DNA of 64,000 bases from Corbicula japonica (Eukaryota > Mollusca > Bivalvia > Venerida > Cyrenidae), in assembly GCA_038501625.1 (NCBI GenBank), contig JAZAYU010001079.1, positions 28,473 through 92,472 of the forward strand. Direction: 5' to 3'. Numbering within the stretch: position 1 is the first letter of the stretch; the number at the start of each line of letters is the position of its first letter. A program made the position numbers and the translations under genes. Positions 1-12,430 of the stretch are shown piece by piece. The notes below the pieces were generated by a model. The model searched no databases and was not told where the DNA came from. It worked only from the letters and a program-made list of their open reading frames with translations.

Positions 1-225
1 TCATCTCATTTAAGCTCTGGTCTGTAGGGTGTTTGACTACCTAACTGTTTCGCTTTACAATGCCATAAGCGTCTTAAGTTTTAATATTAGGTTGTGATGT
101 TGTATGCATGTTTGTCGAGTTGGTGGTGTGTTGAAGCCGATCAGTGACAATTTTTCATGCATTATTTGTGTCATGTTTATGCAAGGTAAAAGTGTTACAC
201 TATCCATGACAACATATACATGGCT
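1..225. other. Unassigned sequence at the left edge
   Basis: No gene, splice-bounded exon or clear repeat was recognised here. Short open frames on both strands lack coding character. The stretch leads into a palindromic element. Confidence 0.4.
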
Positions 226-342
226 GAAGGTTATAAAGCTGAGATTGGAAACCAGTCTCAAGTCTCGAGCATCTGATTGGCTGAAATGGCGACTGGTCCT
301 TGAGATTTGAGACTGGTTTCCATGCTCAGTTTTATAACCTTG
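226..342. mobile_element. Palindromic MITE, copy 1
   Basis: The left arm begins AAGGTTATAAAGCTGAGATT and the right arm ends with its near complement (AATCTCAG-like, then TTTTATAACCTT). The two GAAACCAGTCTCA blocks are in inverted orientation. The centre contains GCATCTGATTGGCTGAAATG. Complementarity continues weakly outward, through ACATGTATATA-like sequence, to about 212-356. A second copy lies at 54,332-54,470 and shares both arms and the centre, which shows a dispersed family rather than a chance hairpin. No coding capacity. The superfamily is not assigned because no target duplication is clear. Confidence 0.75.
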
Positions 343-810
343 GGCACATGTATATAATCAGCAAAAATAAAAACTTTCTTAACATTAACTTTGTGAAATA
401 AAAAAAATAAAATAGTTTCTTTGAAAAATCTGCAATTCTGCAATTACAAAGGAATAATATCTTAACAAATCTTCAAACAAAGTTTAACTTTTCTTTCTTT
501 TCGTTATAATAAGTATGGTTTCTGGAAGAAGTAAGGAAATCTAAACAATATTCACATTAATTAGATTTTAATCAATTTCTGCAGTAACTCTTCTTGATGT
601 CAATAAAGTTAACTAGTTTTCGTTTATAAAATAACGAGCCCTTGTTAAACAACGCTAGAAGTTCCAACCATTTCCAATTACCTGCCTAAAAATTGAATAT
701 GCAGTGTTTTGTAATCCGTTAATAATTGTTATTCGGTGGACAGTTGTTCATGTTTTGGTGTAGAAGATTATTTTCATTAAAAATTACTCATGTTTAATGA
801 GAATAAAAAA
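343..810. other. AT-rich unassigned sequence
   Basis: About 470 bp of AT-rich sequence without a supported gene or repeat. Nothing recognised. Confidence 0.4.
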
Positions 811-816
811 TGATAG

Positions 817-906
817 TGTCTCTAGCTGGGAGCGAACCCGCACCGTCACGGCGACAGCACCTAGCCATGCAATTCCTGCGACGTAACCAACTGAGCTAAC
901 CGGGAC
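817..906 (-). other. tRNA-like segment (RNA polymerase III A and B boxes), copy 1
   Basis: Read on the minus strand, this has an A-box-like TAGCTCAGTTGG (887-898) and a B-box-like GGTTCGCTCCC (828-838), about 50 bases apart. The acceptor arms pair poorly and the anticodon region does not fold into a normal 7-base loop. It is therefore a degenerate tRNA-derived promoter of the kind found in SINEs, not a functional tRNA. An identical arrangement recurs 254 bp downstream. Confidence 0.55.
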
Positions 907-1070
907 AACGCCAAAAAACGTTGATCGGATAGCCCTGATATACGTAACAATCACTGGATGACATCGGTAACGGGTTAATTTACTGATAACAGTACTGACT
1001 AAATGTACGGGGAGACTTTTTACGGCCGCCACACTGCACAAATAGCGCTACTGTGAATTTCAAATGATAG

Positions 1071-1160
1071 TGTCTCTAGCTGGGAGCGAACCCGCACCGT
1101 CACGGCGACAGCGCCTAGCCATGCAATTCCTGCGACGTAACCAACTGAGCTAACCGGGAC
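1071..1160 (-). other. tRNA-like segment, copy 2
   Basis: Same A-box and B-box arrangement as in the preceding 254-bp unit, with one or two base changes (for example GCGCC for GCACC). Not a functional tRNA gene by structure. Confidence 0.55.
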
Positions 1161-1357
1161 AACGCCAAAAAACGTTGATCGGATAGCCCTGATATACGTA
1201 ACAATCACTGGATGACATCGGTAACGGGTTAATTTACTGATAACAGTACTGACTAAATGTACGGGGAGACTTTCTACGGCCGCCACACTGCACAAATAGC
1301 GCTACTGTGAATTTCAAATGATTTGAAAGGCATTTAAAGTAGATACATTAAATTTTT

Positions 1358-4292
1358 TATCAGTATAGAAGCAAGAGATCAAACATCAGAGCGTATGGGG
1401 CTGTATCAGTATAGAAACAAGAGATCAAATATCAGAGCGTATCGTATGGGGCTGTATCAGTATAGAAACAAGAGATCAAACATCAGAGCGTATGGGGCTG
1501 TATCAGTATAGAAGCAAGAGATCAAACATCAGAGCGTATGGAGCTGTATCAGTATAGAAGCAACGGATCAAATATCAGAGCGTATCGTATGGGGCTGTAT
1601 CAGTATAGAAACAAGAGATCAAACATCAGAGCGTATGGGGCTGTATCAGTATAGAAGCAAGAGATCAAACATCAGAGCGTATGGAGCTGTATCAGTATAG
1701 AAGCAAGAGATCAAACATCAGAGCGTATGGGGCTGTATCAGTATAGAAACAAGAGATCAACCATCAGAGCGTATGGGGCTGTATCAGTATAGAAACAAGA
1801 GATCAACCATCAGAGCGTATCGTATGGGGCTGTATCAGTATAGAAACAACAGATCAAACATCAAAGCGTATCGTATGGGGCTGTATCAGTATAGAAGCAA
1901 GAGATCAAACATCAGAGCGTATGGGGCTGTATCAGTATAGAAACAAGAGATCAAACATCAGAGCGTATTGCATGGGGCTGTATCAGTATAGAAACAAGAG
2001 ATCAAACATCAGTGAGAGCGTATGGGGCTGTATCAGTATAGAAACAAGAGATCAACCATCAGAGCGTATCGTATGGGGCTGTATCAGTATAGAAACAACA
2101 GATCAAACATCAGAGCGTAAGGGGCTGTATCAGTATAGAAACAAGGGATCAAACATCAGAGCGTATGGGGCTGAATCAGTATAGAAACAAGAGATCAAAC
2201 ATCAGAGCGTATGGGGCTGTATCAGTATAGAAACAAGAGATCAACCATCAGAGCGTATGGAGCTGTATCAGTATAGAAACAAGAGATCAAATATCAGAGC
2301 GTATGGGGCTGTATCAGTATAGAAACAACAGATCAACCATCAGAGCGTATGGGGCTGTATCAGTATAGAAACAAGAGATCAAACATCAGAGCGTATGGGG
2401 GTGTATCAGTATAGAAACAAGAGATCAACCATCAGAGCGTATGGGGCTGTATCAGTATAGAAACAAGAGATTAATCATCAAAGCGTATCGTATGGGGCTG
2501 TATCAGTATAGAAACAAGTGGGGCTGTATTAGTATAGAAAGAAGAGATCAAACATCAGAGCGTATGGGGCTGTATCAATATAGAAACAAGAGATCAACCA
2601 TCAGAGCGTATGGGGCTGTATCAGTATAGAAACAACAGATCAAACATCAGAGCGTATGGGGCAGTATCAGTATAGAAACAAGAGATCAAACATCAGAGCG
2701 TGTGGGGCTGTATAAGTATAGAAACAAGAGATCAAACATCAGAGCGTGTAGGGCTGTATCAGTATAGAAACAACACATCAAACATTAGAGCGTATGGGGC
2801 TGTATCAGTATAGAAACAAGAGATCAAACATCAGAGCGTATGGGGCTGTATCAGTATAGAAACAACAGATCAACCATCAGAGCGTATGGGGCTGTATCAA
2901 TATAGAAACCACAGATCAACCATCCGAGCGTATAGGGCTGTATCAGTATAGAAACAAGAGATCAAACATCAGAGCGTATGGGGCTGTATCAGTATAGAAA
3001 CAAGAGATCAAACATCAGAGCGTATGGGGCTGTATCAGTATAGAAACAAGAGATCAAACATCAGAGCGTATGGGGCTGTATCAGTATAGAAAAAAGAGAT
3101 CAACCATCAGAGCGTATGGAGCTGTATCAGTATATAAACAAGAGATCAAACATCAGAGCGTATCGGGCTGTATCAGTATAGAAACAAGAGATCAAACATC
3201 AGAGCGTATGGGGCTGTATCAGTATAGAAACAACAGATCAACCATCAGAGCGTATGGGGCTGTATCAGTATAGAAACAAAAGATCAACCATCAGAGCGTA
3301 TGGGGCTGTATCAGTATAGAAACAACAGATCAACCATCAGAGCGTATGGGGCTGTATCAGTATAGAAACAACAGATCAACATCAGAGCGTATGGGGCTGT
3401 ATCAGTATAGAAACAAGAGATAAACCATCAGAGCGTATGGGGCTGTATCAGTATAGAAACAAGAGATCAACCATCAGAGCGTATGGGGCTGTATCAATAT
3501 AGAAACAACAGATCAACCATCAGAGCGTAAAGGGCTGTATCAGTATAGAAACAAGAGATCAAACATCAGAGCGTATGGGGCTGTATCAGTATAGAAACAA
3601 GAGATCAAACATCAGAGCGTATGGGGCTGTATCAGTATAGAAACAAGAGATCAACCATCAGAGCGTATGGGGCTGTATCAGTATAGAAGCAAGAGATCAA
3701 ACATCAGAGCGTATCGTATGGGGCTGTATCAGTATAGAAACAAGAGATCAAACATCAGAGCGTATGGGGCTGTATCAGTATAGAAACAACAGATCAACCA
3801 TGAGAGCGTATGGGGATGTATCAGAATAGAAACAAGAGATCAAACATCAGAGCGTATGGGGCTGTATCAGTATAGAAACAACAGATCAACCATCAGAGCG
3901 TATGGGGCTGTATCAGTATAGAAACAAGAGATCAAACATCAGAGCGTATGGGGCTGTATCAGTATAGAAACAAGAGATCAACCATCAGAGCGTATGGGGC
4001 TGTATCAGTATAGAAACAAGAGATCAAACATCAGAGCTTATGGGGCTGTATCAATATAGAAACAACAGATCAACTATCAGAGCGTATGGGGCTGTATCAG
4101 TATAGAAACAAGAGATCAAACATCAGAGCGTATGGGGCTGTATCAGTATAGAAACAAGAGATCAAACATCAGAGCGTGTGGGGCTGTATCAGTATAGAAA
4201 CAAGAGATCAAACATCAGAGCTTATGGGGCTGTATCAGTATAGAAACAACAGATCAACCATCAGAGCGCATGATGCTGTATCAATATAGAGG
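1358..4292. repeat. 46-bp satellite array (about 62 copies)
   Basis: Head-to-tail units contain GGGGCTGTATCAGTATAGAA followed by a block ending ATCAGAGCGTAT. The period is 46 bp, with a minority of 51-bp units that carry an extra CGTAT. Variation is mostly AACATC/ACCATC and AAGAG/AACAG substitutions mixed along the array, which suggests homogenisation. Short open frames inside it are shadows of the repeat. Confidence 0.95.
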
Positions 4293-4754
4293 GCTATACA
4301 TGTAAGTCGGTTCCATGTCCCCTATCTAAGATCAAAATTAAATATTATGTAATAACATCATACTGAGTTTTGATGAATTTCCAAGAATAGAATTTGTGCA
4401 AAGATTTGGTCAGATAAAATTCAACGATCGTTTGAAATGATATTGAACTGAGTAAATAGACAATTGAATCCTCTAAATATTTAACTACAAAACATATTTT
4501 GCAAACGAAACACAACGCTCGATTGCTTGTGTAATGGCTTGCGAAATATTACCATTTGTTATAATGACTTTTGAAAATAACTAATAAATATTGCATTTAC
4601 TTTATTCAGGCGAAATAAAACAACAAATTTGTAAATTTATGTTGATTGCAAAACGCACGTCGCCAACGAAGATTCTAGTTGTTTGCTTCAGTGAGCTTGC
4701 ATATTGCGCTAAGTAGGACTATTTGGTTGCATGTACATTAACGATAAATATGTC
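4293..4754. other. Unique spacer between two satellites
   Basis: About 460 bp of AT-rich, non-repetitive sequence between the 46-bp and 74-bp arrays. No gene or conserved motif seen. It may be the left part of the array-carrying element whose right end is near 8.79 kb. Confidence 0.4.
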
Positions 4755-7484
4755 ATAGTGACTGTACATGCAAAGTAACTAATTGGGTGAAGATGTCTAA
4801 GCGACCGGTAGCTAACTTGGGAGTGTAAATAGTGACTGTACAGGTATAGTAACTAATTGGGTGAAGATGTGTTAGCGACCGGTAGCTCAATTGGGAGTGT
4901 ACAGAGTTTCTGTACATGTATAGTAACTAATTGGATGAAGATGTGTAAGCGACCGGTTGCTCACTTGGGAGTGTACAGAATGACAGTACATGTATAGTAA
5001 CTAATTGGGTGAAGATGTGTAAGCGACCGGTAGCTCACTTGGGAATGTACATAGTGGCCGTTTATGTATAGTAACTAATTGGGTGAAGATGTGTAAGCGA
5101 CCGGTAGCTCACTTGGGAGTGTACAGAGTGCCCGTACATGTATAGTAACTAATTTGGAGAAGATGTGTAAGCGACCGGTAGCTCACTTGTTAGTGTACAG
5201 AATGACCGTACATGTATAGTAACTAATTGGGTGAAGATGTGTAAGCGACCGGTAGCTCACTTGCTAGTGTACAGAATGACTGTACATGTAAAGTAACTTA
5301 TTGGGTAAAGATGTGTAAGCGACCGGTAGCTCACTTGGGACTGTACAGAGTGACCGTACATGTATAGTAACTTTTTGGGTAAAGATGTGTAAGCGACCGG
5401 TAGCTCACTTGGGACTGTACATAGTGCCCGTACATTGTGTAGTACATGTAACTAATTTCGAGAAGATGTGTAAGCGACCGGTAGCTCACTTGTTAGTGTA
5501 CAGAATGACCGTACATGTATAGTAACTTATTGGGTGAAGATGTGTAAGCGACCGGTAGCTCACTTGCTAGTGTACAGAATGACTGTACATGTATAGTAAC
5601 TTATTGGGTGAAGATGTGTAAGCGACCGGTAGCTCACTTGTTAGTGTACAGAATGACTGTACATGTATAGTAACTTATTGGGTGAAGATGTGTAAGCGAC
5701 CGGTAGCTCACTTGGGACTGTACAGAGTGACCGTACATGTATAGTAACTTATTGGGTGAAGATGTGTAAGCGACCGGTAGCTCACTTGGGAGTGTACAGA
5801 GTGACCGTACATGTATAGTAACTTATTGGGTGAAGATGTGTAAGCGACCGGTAGCTCACTTGGGAGTGTACAGAGTGACTGTACATGTATAGTAACTTAT
5901 TGGGTGAAGATGTGTAAGCGACCGGTAGCTCACTTGGGAGTGTACAGAGTGACTGTACATGTATAGTAACTTATTGGGTAAAGATGTGTAAGCGACCGGT
6001 AGCTCACTTGGGACTGTAAAGAGTGACTGTACATGTATAGTAACTTATTGGGAAAAGATGTGTAAGCGACCGGTAGCTCACTTGGGAGTGTACAGAGTGA
6101 CTGTACATGTATAGTAACTTATTGGGTAAAGATGTGTAGGCGACCGGTAGCTCACTTGGGACTGTACAGAGTGACCGTACATGTATAGTAACTTATTGGG
6201 TGAAGATGTGTAAGCGACCGGTAGCTCACTTGGGACTGTAAAGAGTGACTGTACATGTAAAGTATCTAATTGGGTGAAGATGTGTAAGCGACCGGTAGCT
6301 CACTTGGGAGTGTACAGAATGACTGTACATGTATAGTAACTAATTGGGTGAAGATGTGTAAGCGACCGGTAGCTCACTTGGGACTGTGGAGAGTGACTGT
6401 ACATGTAAAGTAACTAATTGGGTGAAGATGTGTAAGCGACCGGTAGCTCACTTGGGACTGTACAGAGTGACCGTACATGTATAGTAACTTATTGGTTGAA
6501 GATGTGTAAGCGACCGGTTGCTCACTTGGGACTGTACAGAGTGACCGTACATGTATAGTAACTTATTGCTTGAAGATGTGTAAGCGACCGGTAGCTCACT
6601 TGGTAGTGTACAAAGTGACTGTACATGTATAGTAACTTATTGGGTGAAGATGTGTAAGCGACCGGTAGCTCACTTGGGACTGTACAGAGTGATTGTACAT
6701 GTATAGTAACTTATTGGGTGAAGATGTGTAAGCGACCGGTAGCTCACTTGGGACTCTACAGAGTGACTGTACATGTATAGTAACTTATTGTTTAAAGATT
6801 TGTAAGCGACCCGTAGCTCACTTTTGACTGTACAGAGTGACTGTACATGTATAGTAACTTATTGGGTGAAGATGTGTAAGCGACCGGTAGCTCACTTGGG
6901 ACTCTACAGAGTGACTATACATGTATAGTAACTTATTGTTTGAAGATGTGTAAGCGACCGGTAGCTCACTTGGGACTGTACAGCATGACCGTACATGTAT
7001 AGTTACTTATTGGGTGAAGATGTGTAGGCGAACGGTTGCTCACTTTGGACTGTACAGAATTACTGTACATATATAGTTACGTATTGGGTGAAGATGTGTA
7101 GGCGAACGATAGCTCACTTGGGACTGTACAGAGTGACTGTACATGTATAGTAACTTATTGTTTGAAGATGTGTAAGCGACCGGTAGCTCACTTGGGACTG
7201 TACAGAGTGACTGTACATGTATAGTTACTTATTGTTTGAAGATGTGTAAGCGACCGGTAGCTCACTTGGGACTGTACAGAGCGACTGTACATGTATAGTA
7301 ACTTATTGGGTGCAGATGTGTAAGCGACCGGTAGCTCACTTGGGAATGTACATAGTGGCCGTTTATGTATAGTAACTTGTTGTTTGAAGATGTGTAAGCG
7401 ACCGGTAGCTCACTTGGGAGTGTACAGAGTGACTGTACATTTATAGTAACTTATTGGGTGAAGATGTGTAAGCAACCGGTAGCT
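4755..7484. repeat. 74-bp satellite array (about 37 copies)
   Basis: Period 74 bp, measured from successive CCGGTAGCTCACTTGGGA blocks (for example 5027 and 5101). Each unit holds three short palindromic words: TACATGTA, ACCGGT, and a GTAC pair around the variable CAGAGTG segment. Units at both ends are the most divergent. No unbroken frame runs through the array, so it is non-coding. Confidence 0.95.
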
Positions 7485-8189
7485 GAGCGTCATTTGAGCT
7501 TGCACACATACTTAAAGTGGAACTAACAGAATAATGCAATCAAACGAAATCAATTTTGGTTTATGTTCTACGTACAATATATTGTTGTAACTTATTGTAT
7601 TTTAAACGTGAAATATGTTTTTCAGGAGTGGCTACATCCCGCAAAAACAGCGGCCTTACCACACAGCCAAAGTGTAGGGAAAGATAGCGTTGGGTTATAA
7701 ATTGACCATTAAAACACCACAAACAATAAACAAAAAAGAGAACCCGATATGTCACCGTCTTGGAATGGTATGCGGCAAATTCTGGCTAGGTTCTAGAATG
7801 CACAAACCTAACACTTGTCCAAAGTGATAATCATATGAACAGACAATTGCAAGTTGTCTTTGACAGATAGATAAAGAAATCAATTGTTGGTATTGGACTT
7901 CTAAAAGTGTATGATGGTAGAAAGGAGGAAATTTCGCAGCACACTTACATGTAACAATATCATATCGTAAAAGGTGAGACAAAGTCGCCTTTAGGTGATT
8001 AACACATAGATAATTGTTAGTTCTTTCCAAATAAAGTAACAACTAAAATGTCAAAAATATTTCTGAAGATACATCAATGACCATCTGGCGACATAAGTGC
8101 AGCAGAGGAGGTATTCTTAGTCGAGACAAAACAACTTTACGTTTATCAATTACAACACCCATTTCCATTAAATAAAATATAAAACTTTA

Positions 8190-8310
8190 AATGCTCGTTT
8201 GAGAACCTGTTGGAGCAAGTGTGAGTTTGGTTGTTACAACCTAAACATGATTTAAACGCCCGGTGGAAAATTGTTTTGCCACTGTCCGTTCCAAGGCGGT
8301 TACACCAAAG
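8190..8310 (-). repeat. Inverted copy of a module also at 11,235-11,345
   Basis: On the minus strand this reads CCTTGGAACGGACAGTGGCA, then CAACAGGTTCTCA later. This matches the plus strand at 11,239-11,345 (CCTTGGAACTGTCAGTGGCA, later CAACAGGTTCTCA). A weaker plus-strand relative begins at 7,758. The module therefore occurs in both orientations inside family A copies. Confidence 0.6.
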
Positions 8311-8440
8311 GTTGTGACCTATTTGAAATGATAATATTATATTAACATGCTGTTTCCTACACATTTTGTCTGCTTTGGGAGGCTGTGTTTGATAAGCGAA
8401 GCATTTCATGATATGCATATTTCACTTTTCATAAGTACAG

Positions 8441-8542
8441 TCAAACCTGTCTTCAAAGAAAACTCGTGGGTAAACACATAATGTTATAATGTCAAACCTG
8501 TCTTCAAAGACAACTCGTGGGTAAACACATAAAGTTATAATG
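8441..8542. repeat. 51-bp direct duplication
   Basis: TCAAACCTGTCTTCAAAG begins at 8441 and again at 8492, and the 51 bases are nearly identical. The first words resemble the terminus of the small inverted-repeat element at 19,208, so this may be a decayed transposon end that was duplicated. Confidence 0.75.
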
Positions 8543-8796
8543 TGTCAAGAGAGTCGAAATCAATCCTCGTTTTCTGGTTAATATTACCTTGATTTCAGTT
8601 CACATGATTATATTGGTTAAATCTTTTGAATATTTATTGTTGGGTTTAAAATAACAAACTACGACTATTGAAAATAATAATTAAGTTTTTAAGACTATCG
8701 TACATGTATATAACAAACTATTTTAGCTGTTTTAGTTGAAACGTTTATCTTCGAAGTAAAAATAACACTTTATAGTCGCCTGTGTAGAAAAAAGTC

Positions 8797-11160
8797 GCCT
8801 GCAGGTGAAGGACAAACAGATTATTGTAAACAAGTGAACTACTCTGGTCAGGAATTGCCACATTCAGAAGACACATCCTCCCTTACACAGGGACAAACAG
8901 ATTATTGTAAACAAGTGAAATACTCTGGTCAGGAATCGCCACATTCAGAAGACACATCCTCCCTTACACGGGGAGAAATAGATTATTGTAAACAAGTGAA
9001 ATACTCTGGTCAGGAATTGCCACATTCAGAAGACACATCCTCCCTTACACAGGGACAAATAGATTATTGTAAACAAGTGAAATACTCTGGTCAGGAATTG
9101 CCACATTCAGAAGACACATCCTCCCTTACACAGGGACAAATAGATCATTGTAAACAAGTGAAATACTCTGGTCAGGAATTGCCACATTCAGAAGACACAT
9201 CCTCCTTACACAGAGACAAATAGATTATTGTAAACAAGTGAAATACTCTGGTCAGGAATTGCCACATTCAGAAGACACATCCTCCCTTACACAGGGACAA
9301 ATAGATTATTGTAAACAAGTGAAATACTCTGGTCAGGAATTGCCACATTCAGAAGACACATCCTCCCTTACACAGGGACAAATAGATTATTGTAAACAAG
9401 TGAAATACTCTGGTCAGGAATTGCCACATTCAGAAGACACATCCTCCCTTACACAGGGACAAATAGATTATTGTAAACAAGTGAAATACTCTGGTCAGGA
9501 ATTGCCACATTCAGAAGACACATCCTCCCTTACACGGGGACAAATAGATTATTGTAAACAAGTGAAATACTCTGGTCAGGAATTGCCACATTCAGAAGAC
9601 ACATCCTCCCTTACACAGGGACAAATAGATTATTGTAAACAAGTGAAATACTCTGGTCAGGAATTGCCACATTCAGAAGACACATCCTCCCTTACACAGG
9701 GACAAATAGATTATTGTAAACAAGTGAAATACTCTGGTCAGGAATTGCCACATTCAGAGGACACATCCTCCCTTACACAGGGACAAATAGATTATTGTAA
9801 ACAAGTGAAATACTCTGGTCAGGAATCGCCACATACAAGGACACATCCTCCCTTACACGGGGACAAATAGATTATTGTAAACAAGTGAAATACTCTGGTC
9901 AGGAATTGCCACATTCAGAAGACACATCCTCCCTTACACAAGGACAAATAGATTATTGTAAACAAGTGAAATACTCTGGTCAGGAATTGCCACATTCAGA
10001 AGACACATCCTCCCTTACACAGGACAAATAGATTATTGTAAACAAGTGAAATACTCTGGTCAGGAATTGCCACATTCAGAAGACACGTCCTCCCTTACAC
10101 AGGGACAAATAGATTATTGTAAACAAGTGAAATACTCTGGTCAGGAATTGCCACATTCAGAAGACACATCCTCCCTTACACAAGGACAAATAGATTATTG
10201 TAAACAAGTGAAATACTCTGGTCAGGAATCGCCACATTCAGAAGACACATCCTCCCTTACACAGGGACAAATAGATTATTGTAAACAAGTGAAATACTCT
10301 GGTCAGGAATTGCCACATTCAGAAGACACGTCCTCCCTTACACAGGGACAAATAGATTATTGTAAACAAGTGAAATACTCTGGTCAGGAATTGCCACATT
10401 CAGAAGACACGACCTCCATTACACAGGACAAATAGATTATTGTAAACAAGTGAAATACTCTGGTCAGGAATTGCCACATTCAGAAGACACGACCTCCATT
10501 ACACAGGACAAATAGATTATTGTAAACAAGTGAAATACTCTGGTCAGGAATTGCCACATTCAGAAGACACGACCTCCATTACACAGGACAAATAGATTAT
10601 TGTAAACAAGTGAAATACTCTGGTCAGGAATTGCCACATTCAGAGGACACATCCTCCCTTACACAGGGACAAATAGAATATTGTAAACAAGTGAAATACT
10701 CTGGTCAGGAATTACCACATTCAGAAGACACATCCTCCCTTACACAGGGACAAATAGATTATTGTAAACAAGTGAAATACTCTGGTCAGGAATTGCCACA
10801 TTCAGAAGACACATCCTCCCTTACACAGGGACAAATAGATTATTGTAAACAAGTGAAATACTCTGGTCAGGAATTGCCACATTCAGAAGACACATCCTCC
10901 CTTACACAGGACAAATAGATTATTGTAAACAAGTGAAATACTCTGGTCAGGAATTGCCACATTCAGAAGACACGACCTCCATTACACAGGGACAAATAGA
11001 ATATTGTAAACAAGTGAAATACTCTGGTCAGGAATTGCCACATTCAGAAGACACGATCCTCCCTTACACAGGACAAATAGATTATTGTAAACAAGTGAAA
11101 TACTCTGGTCAGGAATTGCCACATTTCAGAAGACACATCCTCCCTTACACAGTCAGGACA
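8797..11160. repeat. 81-bp minisatellite array (about 29 copies)
   Basis: Period 81 bp. Units contain TACTCTGGTCAGGAATTGCC, CCACATTCAGAAGACACATC and GGACAAATAGATTATTGTAA. Because 81 is a multiple of three, one frame stays open for several units and repeats a 27-residue block beginning YSGQELPHSEDTSS. The frame is broken at single-base losses in the GGGACAAATAG run (for example near 9,215, 10,020 and 10,430), where TAG falls in frame. There is no start context, no splice pattern and no bias to synonymous change. I call it non-coding. It immediately follows the right end of family A copy 1. Confidence 0.92.
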
Positions 11161-12430
11161 AAGCGTGAGCATGGTTTATAAAATGATCAATATTAAAACA
11201 GACACCTCAAAAAATTATCAAAACTGAGATCCTGATGGGGTTACCACCTTGGAACTGTCAGTGGCAAAACAGTTCGCCACTGATGGGTTTAAACCAGGTT
11301 ATAGGGTTCGCCAACCCCACACTTGCCCCAACAGGTTCTCATATGAACAAACAAGTACAAGTTGTCTTGGAAAAACACTCCAATCTACCAATCAACTCGA
11401 CAAATTGTGCATGCAAATCCACACAAACCTACAAAATATAAAAGGTTTAGAGTAAGTTTTTTTTCCCCAAATAAAATAACAACTAAAATGTTAAACATAT
11501 CACACATCAAGGATCATCTGGCGACATGAGTGTAGCAGAGAAGGGGTCCTTATTCAAGACAAACATGACTAAATTCCAACATCAAGTTTAATATGATTAA
11601 ATAAGAAACTTTACTAGAAGTTATTTATTTTCTTTCTATGGTTATTTTTTCTTTGTAAAAGATGAAAAGGGAACTTCGAAAGCCACCGAACACGACAAAT
11701 ATAAAACATTGCAAGCTTATTCATGGACAGTAATAGAAATGCATATTACTGCCCACGCCGCCTAGCCCAAGGTTGAGAACAAGTCAATATTTACACCAAT
11801 AAACAGAACAATCTTTATCAATATCAATCGATAGAATGCATCAGGTGGTGAAGTTTCCGCATGGAACCTTAAATGCGGTATTTTCAGATTAAGACCATTC
11901 TATTTTAGCGGCGTATGGTACCCAGATAAAAGAATGGGTTTGCCCTCAACATGAAAAAATCGGCGGAACTAAAACGAATAGACTTTTGACAAGGTATCTG
12001 ATAATATAAGTCTAAGTACTGCATATCACAGACTAATGCTAAATTTAAAAAGCAGGTAGTATTCTTAGAGTTATTGGTGATTATTAAGGTCAACCAATAT
12101 TTATTATCTGGCTAAAACTGAATCCCTGAGAATATTTCCATGGAAAAAATAAACGCTGTCAAAAGTTGTCAAGTACGTTTTATAATAGAGATTTAATGTG
12201 GCAAGGGAGTCGAAATCTCTCATAGTTTATCCTTTGTTATATTGGTTTAGTTCACATGATTTAATAGATTAAATCTTGTGTACTACTTTATATTTAAAAT
12301 GCTAATTACCACTAATTGACACTTATGTATAAGTTCTTAATCATCGTAGATCGCAGAATATTGTTGCGTTTCCGTTTCAGTTCATCAACTTTTGAAGATC
12401 TTTTCCAGTAAAATGTTTACCTCCTCTTCA
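11161..12430 (+). mobile_element. Dispersed repeat family A, copy 2 right part
   Basis: Related to 7,485-8,796 in the same orientation, and again directly downstream of a tandem array (here 81 bp). The terminal stretch 12,190-12,425 aligns with both other copies. About 1.27 kb separates array end from right end, close to the 1.3 kb in copy 1. Short open frames here lack coding character. Confidence 0.6.

Larger units (their letters stand above)
811..1321 (-). repeat. Two tandem copies of a 254-bp tRNA-like repeat
   Basis: The sequence from 811 is repeated from 1065 with very few differences, a period of 254 bp. Each unit carries a tRNA-like stretch on the minus strand plus about 160 bp of unrelated sequence upstream of it. 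Both copies therefore give nearly the same open frame on the minus strand. I take that frame as a by-product of duplication, not a gene. A tRNA-derived SINE that became tandem is the simplest reading. It is odd that the tRNA-like part is at the 3' end of the unit rather than the 5' end. Confidence 0.75.
7485..8796 (+). mobile_element. Dispersed repeat family A, copy 1 right part
   Basis: Two stretches align by eye with other places in the window. 7,750-8,140 resembles 11,220-11,570 (shared CATCTGGCGACAT and AACAACTAAAATGT). 8,540-8,790 resembles 12,190-12,425 and 52,245-52,500 (shared GAGTCGAAATC, CACATGATT, ATTAAATCTT, AAGTT-TTAA). Each copy follows a tandem array; here it is the 74-bp array. 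No protein-coding gene is visible. Such array-plus-conserved-end elements recall Helentron-associated (HINE) or pearl-type repeats of bivalves; that assignment is inference. Confidence 0.6.

Noticed and set aside
784..1295. Duplicated gene giving two nearly identical 85-91 residue proteins
   Set aside because: The frames run through the tRNA-like segment and are identical because the 254-bp unit is duplicated. No coding signature.
1358..4292. CRISPR-like array
   Set aside because: Units are contiguous with no unique spacers, and the setting is eukaryotic. It is a satellite.
8834..11181. Repeat protein with YSGQELPHSEDT blocks
   Set aside because: The frame is broken repeatedly by single-base losses at the same G run, and nothing indicates splicing or selection on the protein.
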